DNA of 64,000 nucleotides from Bacillus sp. FJAT-27264 (GTDB lineage Bacteria > Bacillota > Bacilli > Paenibacillales > Paenibacillaceae), in contig NZ_MAQW01000023.1 of NCBI RefSeq assembly GCF_001682855.1, forward strand, positions 143,348 through 207,347, in the 5' to 3' direction. Numbering within the stretch: the stretch's first letter is position 1; every line of letters begins with the position of its first letter. The position numbers were made by a program, and so were the translations under genes. Positions 33,943 to 43,900 of this stretch are shown here, piece by piece. Under the pieces are notes generated by a model. The model ran no database searches and was not told the DNA's origin. It saw only the letters and a list, made by a program, of their open reading frames with translations.

Positions 33943-33992
33943 TTGACAAGCTTTATGCAAAACCTTAAAATCATAACATACTGAACGATATG
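33943..33992 (+). promoter_or_regulatory. tetR promoter with overlapping third operator
   Basis: TTGACA (33943-33948), 17-base spacer, TAAAAT (33966-33971). CATACTGAACGATATG (33977-33992), which shares ATACTGAA with the operators of the MFS gene, lies over the expected transcription start, suggesting autoregulation. Confidence 0.65.
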
Positions 33993-34008
33993 GAAAGAGT
34001 TGATAAAT

Positions 34009-34590
34009 ATGGTTCGACAGCGGGAGTTTGATGAAGGTAAGGTGTTGGATGCGGCGATGCGGGTGTTTTGGGAGAAGGGGTTTGAGGCGTCTTCCTTGAA
34101 TGATTTGACATCGGAAATGGGCATCCAGCGCCCCAGTTTATATGCGGCGTTTGGGGATAAGAAGCAGTTATTCGAAACTGCGTTGCGGAAGTATACCCAG
34201 CTCCATGCATCCGATATCCGGTCCAAGCTGCAAAAGGGGATAACGGTCAAGGAATCTTTCCGGTTCTTATTCGAAGAGATCGTGGAAGAGGAATACGCAG
34301 AAGGGCCCAGCAGGGGATGCTTTTGTATTAATACGATGGTGGAGCTTGCTCCCCATGACGAGAAATTCGAGATTCTGACGCGGGAACATCAGATGTACCT
34401 GGCTACTATATTTCAGGAAAAAATAGAACAGGGTGTACACTCAGGCGAACTAGCGGGTGATACCAATATAAAAGCCTTGGCACAGGGGCTGGTCATCACG
34501 TTAATCGGGCTTACGGTAATGATGAAGGCGCGCCCGGAGCGCTCTTTTGCCGACAACGCCATTCAAATGGCACTGACGATGATCAAGTGA
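34009..34590 (+). CDS. TetR/AcrR family repressor
   Basis: A 193-residue TetR-type repressor. The N-terminal HTH is FEASSLNDLTSEMGIQRPSL with the YAAFGDKKQLF recognition and linker segment. The ligand domain includes SRGCFCINTMVEL, a cysteine pair at a position where related regulators sense electrophiles or oxidants. The ATG at 34009 has GGAAAGAG nine bases upstream. It is divergent from the MFS exporter and probably represses it and itself through the repeated ATACTGAA sites. Confidence 0.88.
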   Translation: MVRQREFDEGKVLDAAMRVFWEKGFEASSLNDLTSEMGIQRPSLYAAFGDKKQLFETALRKYTQLHASDIRSKLQKGITVKESFRFLFEEIVEEEYAEGPSRGCFCINTMVELAPHDEKFEILTREHQMYLATIFQEKIEQGVHSGELAGDTNIKALAQGLVITLIGLTVMMKARPERSFADNAIQMALTMIK

Positions 34591-34603
34591 ACATGAATAG
34601 ATG

Positions 34604-34636
34604 AACGGGCCAACCCTTGGGGTTGGCTTTTTTGTT
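34604..34636 (+). terminator. Terminator of tetR
   Basis: GCCAACCC and GGGTTGGC flank a TTG loop and are followed by T6. Confidence 0.92.
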
Positions 34637-34762
34637 TGGGAAACTACAGGGTTCTTGAGATATTCTGTTCTTAGTGTAATCAAGCTAGCGGTAATTCCAG
34701 ATCAGAAGGAGTGAGGGGATTAATCGCATACAAATATTATTCATAGTTATTTAAATAAAGAA

Positions 34763-34810
34763 AATATTCACATAAATCATATTTACAACGTGAATATTAA
34801 GTTGTATAAT
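34763..34810 (+). promoter_or_regulatory. Promoter and inverted repeat of the padR/exporter operon
   Basis: TTTACA (34782-34787), 17-base spacer and TATAAT (34805-34810) form a strong promoter. AATATTCAC (34763-34771) and GTGAATATT (34790-34798) are a perfect inverted repeat with an 18-base gap straddling the -35 element, a good candidate for the PadR operator. Confidence 0.7.
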
Positions 34811-34894
34811 TTCCAAATAAAGGAACAATCTTAGGATTACTATGGATATGTACTCCGCTCGGTATTGGGTAAAAAAATACTAAAGACGTAGTAA

Positions 34895-34915
34895 CGTTAT
34901 CCCCCCCCCATAACG
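34895..34915. repeat. C9 homopolymer inside a palindrome
   Basis: CGTTAT, nine C, ATAACG: perfect six-base arms enclosing a poly-C tract, 20 bases before the PadR start codon. Such tracts are prone to slippage. Confidence 0.85.
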
Positions 34916-34934
34916 AATGAAAAGAGGTAGAGAT

Positions 34935-35447
34935 ATGAAAGGAAGAGACATTATTTTAGGCTTGCTGCAAAAAAAAAGGAGGACCGGATACGAAATTAAT
35001 GAAGTGTTCAAGACTATTTTTTCGCACTTCTTCAATGGTTCTTATGGAATGATCTATCCCACACTCAAGAAGCTGGAGAAGGAAAGGGTTATTGAAAAGG
35101 AAGTTGTTTTTCAAGAAGGAAAGCCAAATAGGAATGTGTTTTCAATTTCCGAAGTGGGGACGAAAGAGTTTTTTGAATATCTAATTTCGCCTGTTCAGCC
35201 GGAAATTCGCCAATCTGATTTTTTGATGAGAATGTATTTTGGAGAATTTGTTGAGCATGAGGTTGTTATTCAATGGATTAATGATGAAATAAAACAAAAA
35301 ACAGCGCAAATCGATCAGTTGAAAACAGATTATATGAAGTGGAAAGATAAACTAACCTACACACAAAAAATATCCTATGACATAGGCATTGCACAATACG
35401 AAGCGGAAATAAAGGTGCTACAGGCCAAACTAGTGGAGATGGGTTAA
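34935..35447 (+). CDS. PadR family transcriptional regulator
   Basis: A 170-residue PadR regulator. The N-terminal winged helix reads GRDIILGLLQKKRRTGYEIN followed by GMIYPTLKKLEKERVIEKE, the classic PadR recognition region, and the C-terminal part (about 90-170) is a helical dimerisation domain with a coiled coil. The start at 34935 follows AGAGGT; an in-frame ATG at 34917 has no ribosome binding site and overlaps the palindrome. It is 16 bases upstream of an MFS exporter gene. PadR proteins usually repress an adjacent efflux gene and are released by its substrate. Confidence 0.9.
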   Translation: MKGRDIILGLLQKKRRTGYEINEVFKTIFSHFFNGSYGMIYPTLKKLEKERVIEKEVVFQEGKPNRNVFSISEVGTKEFFEYLISPVQPEIRQSDFLMRMYFGEFVEHEVVIQWINDEIKQKTAQIDQLKTDYMKWKDKLTYTQKISYDIGIAQYEAEIKVLQAKLVEMG

Positions 35448-35463
35448 CCTTACAGGAGGTTTT

Positions 35464-37209
35464 ATGAAAAAGGAGATCAATCTTTTTTTAACCATATCTG
35501 TGATGTGTATGGGGATATTCTTATGTATGTTAGATACGACCATTATGAATATAACATTGCCGGCTATACAAGATAGTCTGGGTGTAACCTTGAACCAATT
35601 ATCCTGGGCACTGAATATATACACAATAACTTTTGCAGTAATGACCATTCCTCTAGGTAGATTGGCAGAGATTTATGGTAAAAATAAAATCTATATTTTA
35701 GGCTTTATCATTTTTTGCGGCGGATCATTGATTTGTTCTTTTTCCAATGATGTGTATTTCCTGATTATCGGAAGAGGCGTGCAGAGTATAGGTGCGGCTA
35801 TTATATTTCCGATTAGTATGGTTATTGGTATATCTACAGTGTCTATAGAAAAAAGAAGCAAAGTTATAGCGATTCTAGGTGTAACCCAAGGCCTTTCGGC
35901 AGCGTTAGGACCTTCAATTGGCGGGCTAGTTACACAATTTCTCGGCTGGAGATGGGTTTTTCTAATCAATGTGCCGTTGAGTATTATTGCTATTGTGATC
36001 TCCTTGTTCTGTCTTAACACTAAAAATGAAGAGAAAATAGAGAGCCAAAATGATTATACAGGCGCTTTCTGGTGTGTCTGTTTTTTGTTTAGCTTAACCT
36101 TGGGACTCACGCAGGGGAACTCATGGGGTTGGGAGAGTATCAGAGTTATTGTGACCTTTTCAGTCACTATCGTATCCTTCATTATTTTCATTTTCACAGA
36201 AAAAAGAAGTAAGTACGCAATGATCAACTTGAAATTGTTCGAGGATCGTCAATTTAATGCCTCCGCGGTAACCGTGGTGTTTAGCAATCTTTTTCTAATC
36301 GGGGTTACAGTTCTTTTGCCGACGTTTCTGAACCGGATTCATGGGGAATCTGAGCTAAGAGCGGCGCTATTGGTCACTCCAATCTCCGCAATGATCTTTG
36401 TGTTCTCGCCAATTGCTGGATTGCTGGTCGATAAAGTCGGAAGAAAGGCCGTTATTTTCACAGGTTTTATAGGGATGGCTGTTGCCTACTACATGCTTTA
36501 TCATTTGGACGTCTCTAATGGATACACGCAATTGATCATAGCTTGCTTGGTCCTCGGATTTGGTTACGGGATCATTGTAGGTCCGATTACGGTTCTGGCC
36601 GCATCTTCTTTTACCGGTGAATTACTTACTGCATCCCAAAGTGTGGTAGGGGTACTGCGGCAAGTTGGGACTGTTCTAGCGGTGGCCATCTTTGTATCCG
36701 CTCTGACCAGCAACATTGCCAGCGCAAAAGTTCAAATATTAGATCATGCTCAAAAGGAAATTGAAAAGCTGGATATTACTAAAGAGCAGCAAGAGATCGT
36801 ACTGGAGAACACCAAAAGAAATTTAGAATCCGAGAAAATTAATACGGCCGCTTCTCCTAATGAAGAAAAAAAAATAATGAGTCCTAAGGAACGGTCAGCA
36901 TTAATTGCAGTAGAAGTAAAGAAGGCTAGTCAACAACTGGGTACAGCGAAGCCGCTGAATGATGCTACTAAGAAGGCTATCGAAGAGCAAGTCACTGCGG
37001 CTGTTGATCACAAAATAGCTAAAGTTCAAAACGAAGTAAACGCATTTGCCACAGGCATCCAGCAATATTCGCAGAATAAAATTTCTAAGTCGTTCTCAAG
37101 TTTATACGGTATCGCTTTTTTTGTAATAATATTATGTAGTTTGATCGCTTTTGTGTATAAAGAAGTGGAGAAGAAGGATAGAAAAGAAGTGATAAAAGTT
37201 GATTCATAA
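35464..37209 (+). CDS. 14-TM MFS exporter (DHA2, EmrB/QacA type)
   Basis: A 581-residue drug:proton antiporter of the DHA2 group. Motif D1 is LDTTIMNITLPAIQDSLG near residue 23, motif A GRLAEIYGKNKIY near 66, and motif C GVTQGLSAALGPSIGGLV near 139. Between the last two membrane segments is a large extra domain of about 130 residues (420-545), Lys/Glu/Gln-rich and probably coiled-coil, facing outside; typical family members have a short loop there. AGGAGG precedes the ATG. Together with padR the operon is markedly AT-rich, suggesting a separate origin from the flanking DNA. Confidence 0.9.
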   Translation: MKKEINLFLTISVMCMGIFLCMLDTTIMNITLPAIQDSLGVTLNQLSWALNIYTITFAVMTIPLGRLAEIYGKNKIYILGFIIFCGGSLICSFSNDVYFLIIGRGVQSIGAAIIFPISMVIGISTVSIEKRSKVIAILGVTQGLSAALGPSIGGLVTQFLGWRWVFLINVPLSIIAIVISLFCLNTKNEEKIESQNDYTGAFWCVCFLFSLTLGLTQGNSWGWESIRVIVTFSVTIVSFIIFIFTEKRSKYAMINLKLFEDRQFNASAVTVVFSNLFLIGVTVLLPTFLNRIHGESELRAALLVTPISAMIFVFSPIAGLLVDKVGRKAVIFTGFIGMAVAYYMLYHLDVSNGYTQLIIACLVLGFGYGIIVGPITVLAASSFTGELLTASQSVVGVLRQVGTVLAVAIFVSALTSNIASAKVQILDHAQKEIEKLDITKEQQEIVLENTKRNLESEKINTAASPNEEKKIMSPKERSALIAVEVKKASQQLGTAKPLNDATKKAIEEQVTAAVDHKIAKVQNEVNAFATGIQQYSQNKISKSFSSLYGIAFFVIILCSLIAFVYKEVEKKDRKEVIKVDS

Positions 37210-37227
37210 AAACAAGGCAGGGGCGGG

Positions 37228-37346
37228 ATAGTGCTACTGTGGTTGCATGGGGGTATGAAAATGACCGGGTGGCGGCGATGCCTGGGGATTAACCGATTAC
37301 AGAAGGATTCGATCAGTGGTTGATCGAGCACAACTTGTATTCCTAA
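37228..37346 (+). pseudogene. Short gene remnant, 3' end only
   Basis: One frame reads SATVVAWGYENDRVAAMPGD, a TAA, then PITEGFDQWLIEHNLYS and a stop. The residue composition on both sides of the stop looks like protein rather than random DNA, as if this were the C-terminus of a cytosolic protein with one nonsense change and no 5' end. I cannot name the family. Confidence 0.35.
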
Positions 37347-37798
37347 TGTGATAATATAAAAGGGAGATTAGAGATTTAGAGAACGTGAAGGTGATTAAAT
37401 AAAGTATTATTATCCATGCGCTAATCCTTTTCTATGGATTATGGACAGGTACTACCTTCCATTCCATTGTAAAGGATTTTTCTTTACCTATGGTTAATTA
37501 CACTGGAAATACAAAAAAATTATTGCATTAACGAATTCAATGCAGGATATTTGTCGAATTTCGTAGAAATAAAACCATATATTTTTCAAAACAAGACGCC
37601 ACACTGTGGGGTAAGAAAACGGCGTCTGAATATACCGCTGTGATTCTGCTTTTTTACGTTCATAAAAAAGGACCTCATCGTGATGTTTGTATTCAACGCT
37701 TCCCAGATATTTGTAGGGCACATTTTCTTTTAATGATGTTATTGTTTAGATAATTAACTAACTTGTCGGGCATCTTGTAGATTGGGGTCGGTTTCATA
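37347..37798. other. AT-rich intergenic region
   Basis: It contains no convincing gene. A minus-strand frame of 75 codons (37494-37721) lacks a ribosome binding site. AGACGCC/GGCGTCT near 37595-37629 could form a hairpin with a 20-base loop. No clear promoter for the kinase gene was found. Confidence 0.4.
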
Positions 37799-39946
37799 AT
37801 GAGGGGTATTCTCCGAGTTAGTTCTCGTACTATCTTATTTTATATAGCTGCTGCCGTTGTTGTTGGTTTGGTTGTAAGCTATGTCGTCATCTCTACTCCG
37901 GATTCCCCTAAGCTTAAAAGTGAAAAAGGCGTTCTGAATTTAACGCAGGTTCATGTAAGTGAGAATCCGGTAAAGTTAGCAGGGGAGTGGACGTTCTATT
38001 GGAAAGAGCTACTGTCGCCTGAGGAAATACAGAATCGCTTAGCAAGGGACGGAAATCATGACCGCTGGATCAGCATCCCGAGCTCCTGGCTAGGCTATCA
38101 ATTAGATGGTCAGGAGCTGAACGGTACAGGCTTTGCAACCTATCGGGTGGTGATAAAGCTTAGTGAGCAGGATAGGAATGCGCGGCTTGCTCTGCGGCTG
38201 CCTACCATCTTTCATGCGTATAAATTATGGGTTAATGGCGAGTTACTGGCGGAAGTTGGTGTGGTTGGTCAGGACAAGAGCAGCGTGACACCGCATTTGG
38301 CAACGAAGCTGGTGTTCTTCCAGCCCGAGAATGACAGGGTAGAGCTTGTAATGCAAGTCGCCAACTTCAATCATGCGCGAGGCGGCATCACCAAGTATAT
38401 AGAGCTCGGCGGCAGTGATGTGTTAACGGTCAAGACCAATCTGAGAATTGCTGCTGAGATGTTCGTAACTGCAAGTCTGTTAGTGATTGGTGTGTATCAC
38501 CTGCTGTTGTTTATCCTGCGACTCAAAGACAGGGCTACATTGTATTTTGGTCTGTTCACTCTGTTGTTTGGTATCCGATCCCTGATGGTTGGCGAGTTCT
38601 TGATCACACAATTGTGGCCAGCTATTCCGTGGGAATTGCAGTTCAAGATCGAGTACCTGATTCTTTGCAGCGGTACTTATATCATCACGATGTACTTTGA
38701 TTGCATTTTTCCGAATTATGTGTCGCGTTGGTTCCATCTTGGCACGCGGATCGCAACCAGCGCAATCTGTATAATTGTTGTGGTGACTCCTGCACTTATA
38801 TATACAAAATTGTTAGTGCTGATCGGTGTGATGATTGTTCTACATATGGTTTATCTGATGGTTGGGCTGGCCCAAGCGGCTGTGCGACGTATGGAGGGCG
38901 GGCTGATCTTCCTACTGGTGTCGGTGGTTGCTTTGGTTACTGTCATCAACGATTTTTTATATTATAACGAATGGTCACTAATCGGAAATACATCTCCGGT
39001 TGGTCTGTTGATATTTACGATTGCACAGATGATGCTGCTTTCTTCAAGATTTACGAGGGCGGCATCAAATGAAGAGAGGATTGCACGTGAGCTGCTGGAG
39101 GCTAACAACAAGCTGACCGAAATGAATATGAATTTGGAACGGACCGTGCAGGAACGCACAACTGCCTTATCCGAAGCTCATGATGGTCTTCGCACTTCAT
39201 ACGAACGGTTACTTCGCTCCGAGCAAGGGAGAAAAAAGCTTCTCGCCTATATTACACACGATCTGCGTATGCCGCTGTCCAGCATGCTTGGGTATGTAGA
39301 AGCTGTGCAGGACAGGATCAAGCCGGAACGTAATGAACAGTACCTGAAATATATCCGGGATAACACGATTAGGATTAACCGGATGATCGAGGAGTTGTCC
39401 TTCTTGTCTCATTTGGAGACAGGACAAGTCTCGTACCGAATGGAGCCGGTTCATGTGATTCACTTCTTGCGCCACTTTTATGAACAATATGAGTTGGTTG
39501 TGCGTGACACAGGGTTGGATTTCATGCTGGATTTCGGAGATGTGGAAGATCAGGGACAAAGCTTGCCTGTTGTAGAAATGGATGCGCAAAGACTAGATCA
39601 GGCGCTGTTCAATCTAGTGTCGAACGCAATGAAGTTTACCTCTAGAGGTGGGGTGGTGCGTCTTGCGCTAGCTGTGGACAAGGTGAAAGATACCCGCTAT
39701 GCGATAATTAGCGTAGAAGACTCTGGCACGGGTATTCCTCCAGATCTGATCGAGCAAATCTTTGATCGCAATTACAAGTATGATCGGCCGGGCGCGGAGA
39801 ATGGTATAGAGGGTAGCGGGCTCGGGCTGGCGATTTGCAGGGAAATTATACAGGCGCATGGAGGGACGGTTCGAGCGGAGAGTGACGGCAAGACGGGATC
39901 GATATTCTATGTATCGCTTCCTTGTATTGTAAATGAAAGAAGGTGA
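37799..39946 (+). CDS. 7TM-DISM sensor histidine kinase
   Basis: A 715-residue membrane kinase. After an N-terminal anchor (about 11-31) comes an extracellular jelly-roll domain (about 60-205, with SWLGYQLDGQELNGTGFATY) like the carbohydrate-binding DISMED module, seven membrane segments (about 215-410), a coiled coil (415-470), a HisKA domain with phospho-acceptor His487 in YITHDLRMPLSSMLGY, and a HATPase domain with N box NLVSNAMKF, G1 DSGTGIPP and G2 GSGLGLAI. It probably senses an external, perhaps carbohydrate, ligand. The response regulator gene follows immediately. The ATG has only TTGGGG upstream. Confidence 0.9.
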   Translation: MRGILRVSSRTILFYIAAAVVVGLVVSYVVISTPDSPKLKSEKGVLNLTQVHVSENPVKLAGEWTFYWKELLSPEEIQNRLARDGNHDRWISIPSSWLGYQLDGQELNGTGFATYRVVIKLSEQDRNARLALRLPTIFHAYKLWVNGELLAEVGVVGQDKSSVTPHLATKLVFFQPENDRVELVMQVANFNHARGGITKYIELGGSDVLTVKTNLRIAAEMFVTASLLVIGVYHLLLFILRLKDRATLYFGLFTLLFGIRSLMVGEFLITQLWPAIPWELQFKIEYLILCSGTYIITMYFDCIFPNYVSRWFHLGTRIATSAICIIVVVTPALIYTKLLVLIGVMIVLHMVYLMVGLAQAAVRRMEGGLIFLLVSVVALVTVINDFLYYNEWSLIGNTSPVGLLIFTIAQMMLLSSRFTRAASNEERIARELLEANNKLTEMNMNLERTVQERTTALSEAHDGLRTSYERLLRSEQGRKKLLAYITHDLRMPLSSMLGYVEAVQDRIKPERNEQYLKYIRDNTIRINRMIEELSFLSHLETGQVSYRMEPVHVIHFLRHFYEQYELVVRDTGLDFMLDFGDVEDQGQSLPVVEMDAQRLDQALFNLVSNAMKFTSRGGVVRLALAVDKVKDTRYAIISVEDSGTGIPPDLIEQIFDRNYKYDRPGAENGIEGSGLGLAICREIIQAHGGTVRAESDGKTGSIFYVSLPCIVNERR

Positions 39947-39950
39947 CGGT

Positions 39951-40658
39951 GTGGTAGACACTCACAAAATAATGATCGTCGATGATGATCCCCATATATG
40001 CGAGATTGTTCAGATGTATTGCGAGAGGGAGGGTTACATATCCTCCTACAGTCATAACGGGGCAGAAGCCATGAAGCTGCTTGAATCGTTCGATCCGGAT
40101 TTGATTGTACTGGATGTAATGCTGGCTAATGAAAACGGCATTGATTGGTGCAGGAACGCACGTAGCTACACGAATGCGCCAATTATGTTTCTGAGCAGTC
40201 GTGAGGAGGACGAGGTGAAAATCAGTGCATTATCCTATGGCGGCGACGATTATGTGACCAAGCCGTTCAGTCCGGGAGTACTCATGGCCAAGATCAAGGC
40301 TCACCTTCGCAGAGTGTCGGCGGGCAGAAGGGAACAACTGCTGGAGTTACCGGGTTTGACGCTGGATTTCTACGCACAGTCCGTCAACATGGGCAGTAAA
40401 ACCGTTTTTTTATCGAAAAAAGAATTCAGTCTACTGTCCTATCTGGCACAAAACGTTAATCGTGTCGTCAGTGTCGATACGTTGTTTCAACTCATCTGGG
40501 GAATGGAGAGTCTGGAGGATACGAGAACGGTCGCTGTACACATTAGTAATTTACGTAAAAAAATCGAAGCTGACCCTGTCCATCCGGAGAGAATCATTAC
40601 GGTTCGGGGGGCCGGATATATGCTGGTTGCCAGAAATGCATCGCAAACGCGAACATAG
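39951..40658 (+). CDS. OmpR/PhoB-type response regulator
   Basis: A 235-residue response regulator. The receiver domain has the acidic pair in IMIVDDDPH, phospho-acceptor Asp55 in LIVLDVML, the Thr/Ser of MFLSSREED and the Lys of YVTKPFSP. The winged-helix domain ends in TVAVHISNLRKKIEADP and the typical ITVRGAGYMLV. I prefer GTG at 39951, which has AAGGTGA upstream; an ATG at 39933 would overlap the kinase gene. It is the cognate partner of the DISM kinase, and the next gene downstream, a giant surface protein, is a candidate target. Confidence 0.9.
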   Translation: MVDTHKIMIVDDDPHICEIVQMYCEREGYISSYSHNGAEAMKLLESFDPDLIVLDVMLANENGIDWCRNARSYTNAPIMFLSSREEDEVKISALSYGGDDYVTKPFSPGVLMAKIKAHLRRVSAGRREQLLELPGLTLDFYAQSVNMGSKTVFLSKKEFSLLSYLAQNVNRVVSVDTLFQLIWGMESLEDTRTVAVHISNLRKKIEADPVHPERIITVRGAGYMLVARNASQTRT

Positions 40659-40721
40659 CGTTAAGGTTGGTAGTGTGACTATTTCTGCCGTTAAACTTAA
40701 ATATCGAATGTATTAAACAAT

Positions 40722-40760
40722 AGCGACGTAGAGATATCTCCCTTACGCCGCTTTTTTTAT
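40722..40760 (+). terminator. Terminator of the two-component operon
   Basis: AGCGACGTA pairs with TACGCCGCT (one mismatch) around an inner GAGATATCTC palindrome, followed by T7. Confidence 0.88.
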
Positions 40761-40922
40761 GCACTATTACGATAGGACATTCCTTAATTCTTATAGTGTT
40801 AAGAACAGGTCTAGCGCGAACTTAAAGTTTTCTTTGAGTTTCATTAATGGGCTAAACTATCATGATAAAATACAACCAGGAAAATTACTATGATTAATCA
40901 TACTTTAGGAGGAAAAACACCC

Positions 40923-43900
40923 ATGAAAAGGCGCATGATAAGGCGCATGATGAGTTTGTCGTTAGCCTTGCTGCTAGCTTTGCCCCCTGTTGCCTACACA
41001 GCAAGCGAGGGGACAAAGATCAGCACATTAGCTGGAACAGGGACTGCCGGCTATTCGGGAGATGGAGAGGCGGCGACGTCAGCTCAATTGAACGATCCAC
41101 GTGGATCGACTATAGACAGCAACGGGGATGTGTATATAGCGGATAGAAGTAACGCAGTAGTTCGGAAGGTGGACAAGTCGACGGGGTACATCAGTACGGT
41201 GGCGGGTACGGGGACTATTGGCTATTCGGGAGACGGAGGAATGGCGACTTCGGCACAGTTGCAAGAACCGATGGGAGTAGCTATTGATAGTAGTGGAGAT
41301 CTGTATATAACGGATAGTGGAAACAACACTGTTCGAAAAGTAGAACAATCGACGGGAATCATCAGCACGGTAGTGGGTACGGGGACTGTTGGCTATTCGG
41401 GAGACGGAGGAGCGGCGACATTAGCTGAGTTGAATTTCCCGGAGAAACTAGCCTTTGACAGCAACGGAAATATGTATATAGCGGATCATTATAACCAGCG
41501 GATCCGGAAAGTAGATAAGTTGACGGGTATCATCAGTACGGTGGCGGGCACTGGGATTGCTGACTACTCAGGAGACGGAGGAGCGGCGACGTCGGCCCAC
41601 TTGAGCTTCCCGTCTGGAGTAGCTTTTGACAGCGACGATAATCTATATATAGCAGAGAATGGAAGCAACACGATTCGGAAAGTAGATAATTCAACGGGCA
41701 TCATCAGTACGGTGGCGGGCACAGGGGGTACTGGCTTTACGGAAGATGGACAACCAGCGATACTAACCACCATGAGCAACGTGACTGACGTAGCTGTGGA
41801 CAGCAGCGGTAATGTATACATAGCCGATACTACTAACCACCGGACTCGGAAAGTAGATAGGTTGACCGGTATCATGGGCACGGTGGCGGGTACGGGGGAG
41901 GCTGGCTATTCGGGAGACGGAGGAGCCGCGACGTCGGCCCAATTGTTCTACCCGAATGGGGTAGCTGTGGACAGGAATGACAATGTATATATCGCGGATT
42001 CGAGTAATAACCGGATTCGAAAGGTAGGCCTATCAAGGGATGCTAGCTTGAGTAACTTGACGTTGTCGAGCGGAACGCTGAGTCCGGCATTTGTGCCGGG
42101 CGAGAAAAGCTACACGGCGAGCGTGCCAAATAGTGTGAGCAGTATTACGGTAACACCAACGGTGAGCGACAGCAGCTCGGCGGTAACCGTAAATGGTACG
42201 CCTGTGACCAGTGGTTCAGCATCGGGAGCGATCGACCTGAACGTGGGGAGCAATAACACGATTACGGTCAATGTGAAGACGCAGGATGGTACGTCGAAAC
42301 AAACGTATATCGTGACGGTTGAGAGAAAGCCTGCTGCACCGATTGAACTGACAGCGACAGCTGGCAACGGACAGGTGATGTTGAACTGGAGCAGTGTGCC
42401 GGAAGCAGCTGAATATCATATTTACCAGGGAACGACAACGGGGCATTATGGCCCGATTCCAATTGCGACCGTCAGCGGAGCAACCAACAGCTACAAGGCA
42501 GTGGAACTGACGAACGGAACAACTTACTATTTTGCAGTACAAGCAAGCAACGCTACAGGCGCCATCGGTTACTCTAACGAAGTAAGTGCACTACCACAAA
42601 AAGGAACTACAACGGTAGCAGCAACTGATCTGACCATCGGGACAGATGCACCGGTGACAGGCGCGACCCAAGCAGACGGAACGAATACATTTAACCATGC
42701 AACAGCGGCTGTAACATGGTCGAGCGGCGGGGCTTATGCGCCAGCAAGCGGAACCTATTTGTCAGGTACAGCTTATAAAACGAAATATGTACTTACAGTC
42801 GATACAGGCTATGTGTTTGACGCAACGGCTAATGCATACGGGAAAAACGGAGTGCAAGATTTAACTAGCCGAATTACCAATCTAGGTGCAGGCACATTTA
42901 CAGCAACGGTATCAAGTACGGTTAAAACAAACGATACGCTTACAATTGTCACAACCTGGCCGGCAACTTTTCAGAATCTGGTCAAAGTGAACTTGGATAA
43001 CACGACTTTCTTTCAAGCCTATTATAATGGCGCCACCATTCCTGCACAGGGAGCGAATATTGCGGGTGGAGATGATTTCGGCATAGAATTGGCGAATACT
43101 TCGGTTTCCCCGTCTCAATTAAAACCTGTAGTGGTTAAAAGCATTACGGCTGTTGATGATAAGGGAAACAATGTACTGGTCAATTTAACACCGGATACCA
43201 CGCATAGTGCTTGGGGTTTGAAATTGAACATTAAAGGAAATTCCGCGCAAACGAGCAGAACAGTAACCATAACTGTAAGAACGGATGCGGCTTATTTGAT
43301 TGATAAAAGCTTTTTGACTAGTTTTACAGGCACAGCTGCTTATACGGACAGCTCAAGAAATGTCTATCCAAATCAGTATAACGCCGCACAGTATTTCACT
43401 GCCGGAGATAAATTGACCTTGAGTCTTTCCTCAAACGCAGTTATTCCTAATGGCGTCCAATTAGTCGGTACAAAAACCTCCAAGTTGGTTGAGCTGACGA
43501 ACACACTTTTTGACACGACTAATTATAAATTCCAATATACATTTACAATGCCGAATGAGCCTGTATCTGTTGTTGTAAAATCAAGTACTAATGCAAATGC
43601 TCCACACAACATAAATGTAAGGCAAACAATAGATAACGTGATCCATCCAACGCTTTCGGGCGGCTCGACTTTTGTTCAGGCAACAGCAAGCGCGCCAGCG
43701 AGTGCAAAGGCGGGAGAGAAGGTTACGATTAATCCTGGCAGTTACAATACCAAATTCTATTCAATTACCGGTATTGATGTAAGATCGGCGCTCTTTAATG
43801 AAGTTGTGCCGGTTACTAAGAATGCCAATGGTTCCTACTCCTTTGTTATGCCTTACACTGATGCAAACGTGACAGTGAATATCGTAGCCAATCCGTCTAT

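Noticed and set aside
37494..37721. 75-codon minus-strand frame in the region before the DISM kinase
   Set aside because: No ribosome binding site, no recognisable family and overlap with a hairpin-containing intergenic region.
41019..42027. CRISPR array
   Set aside because: The regular repeats are 171-bp coding units of an NHL propeller, not short repeats with unique spacers.
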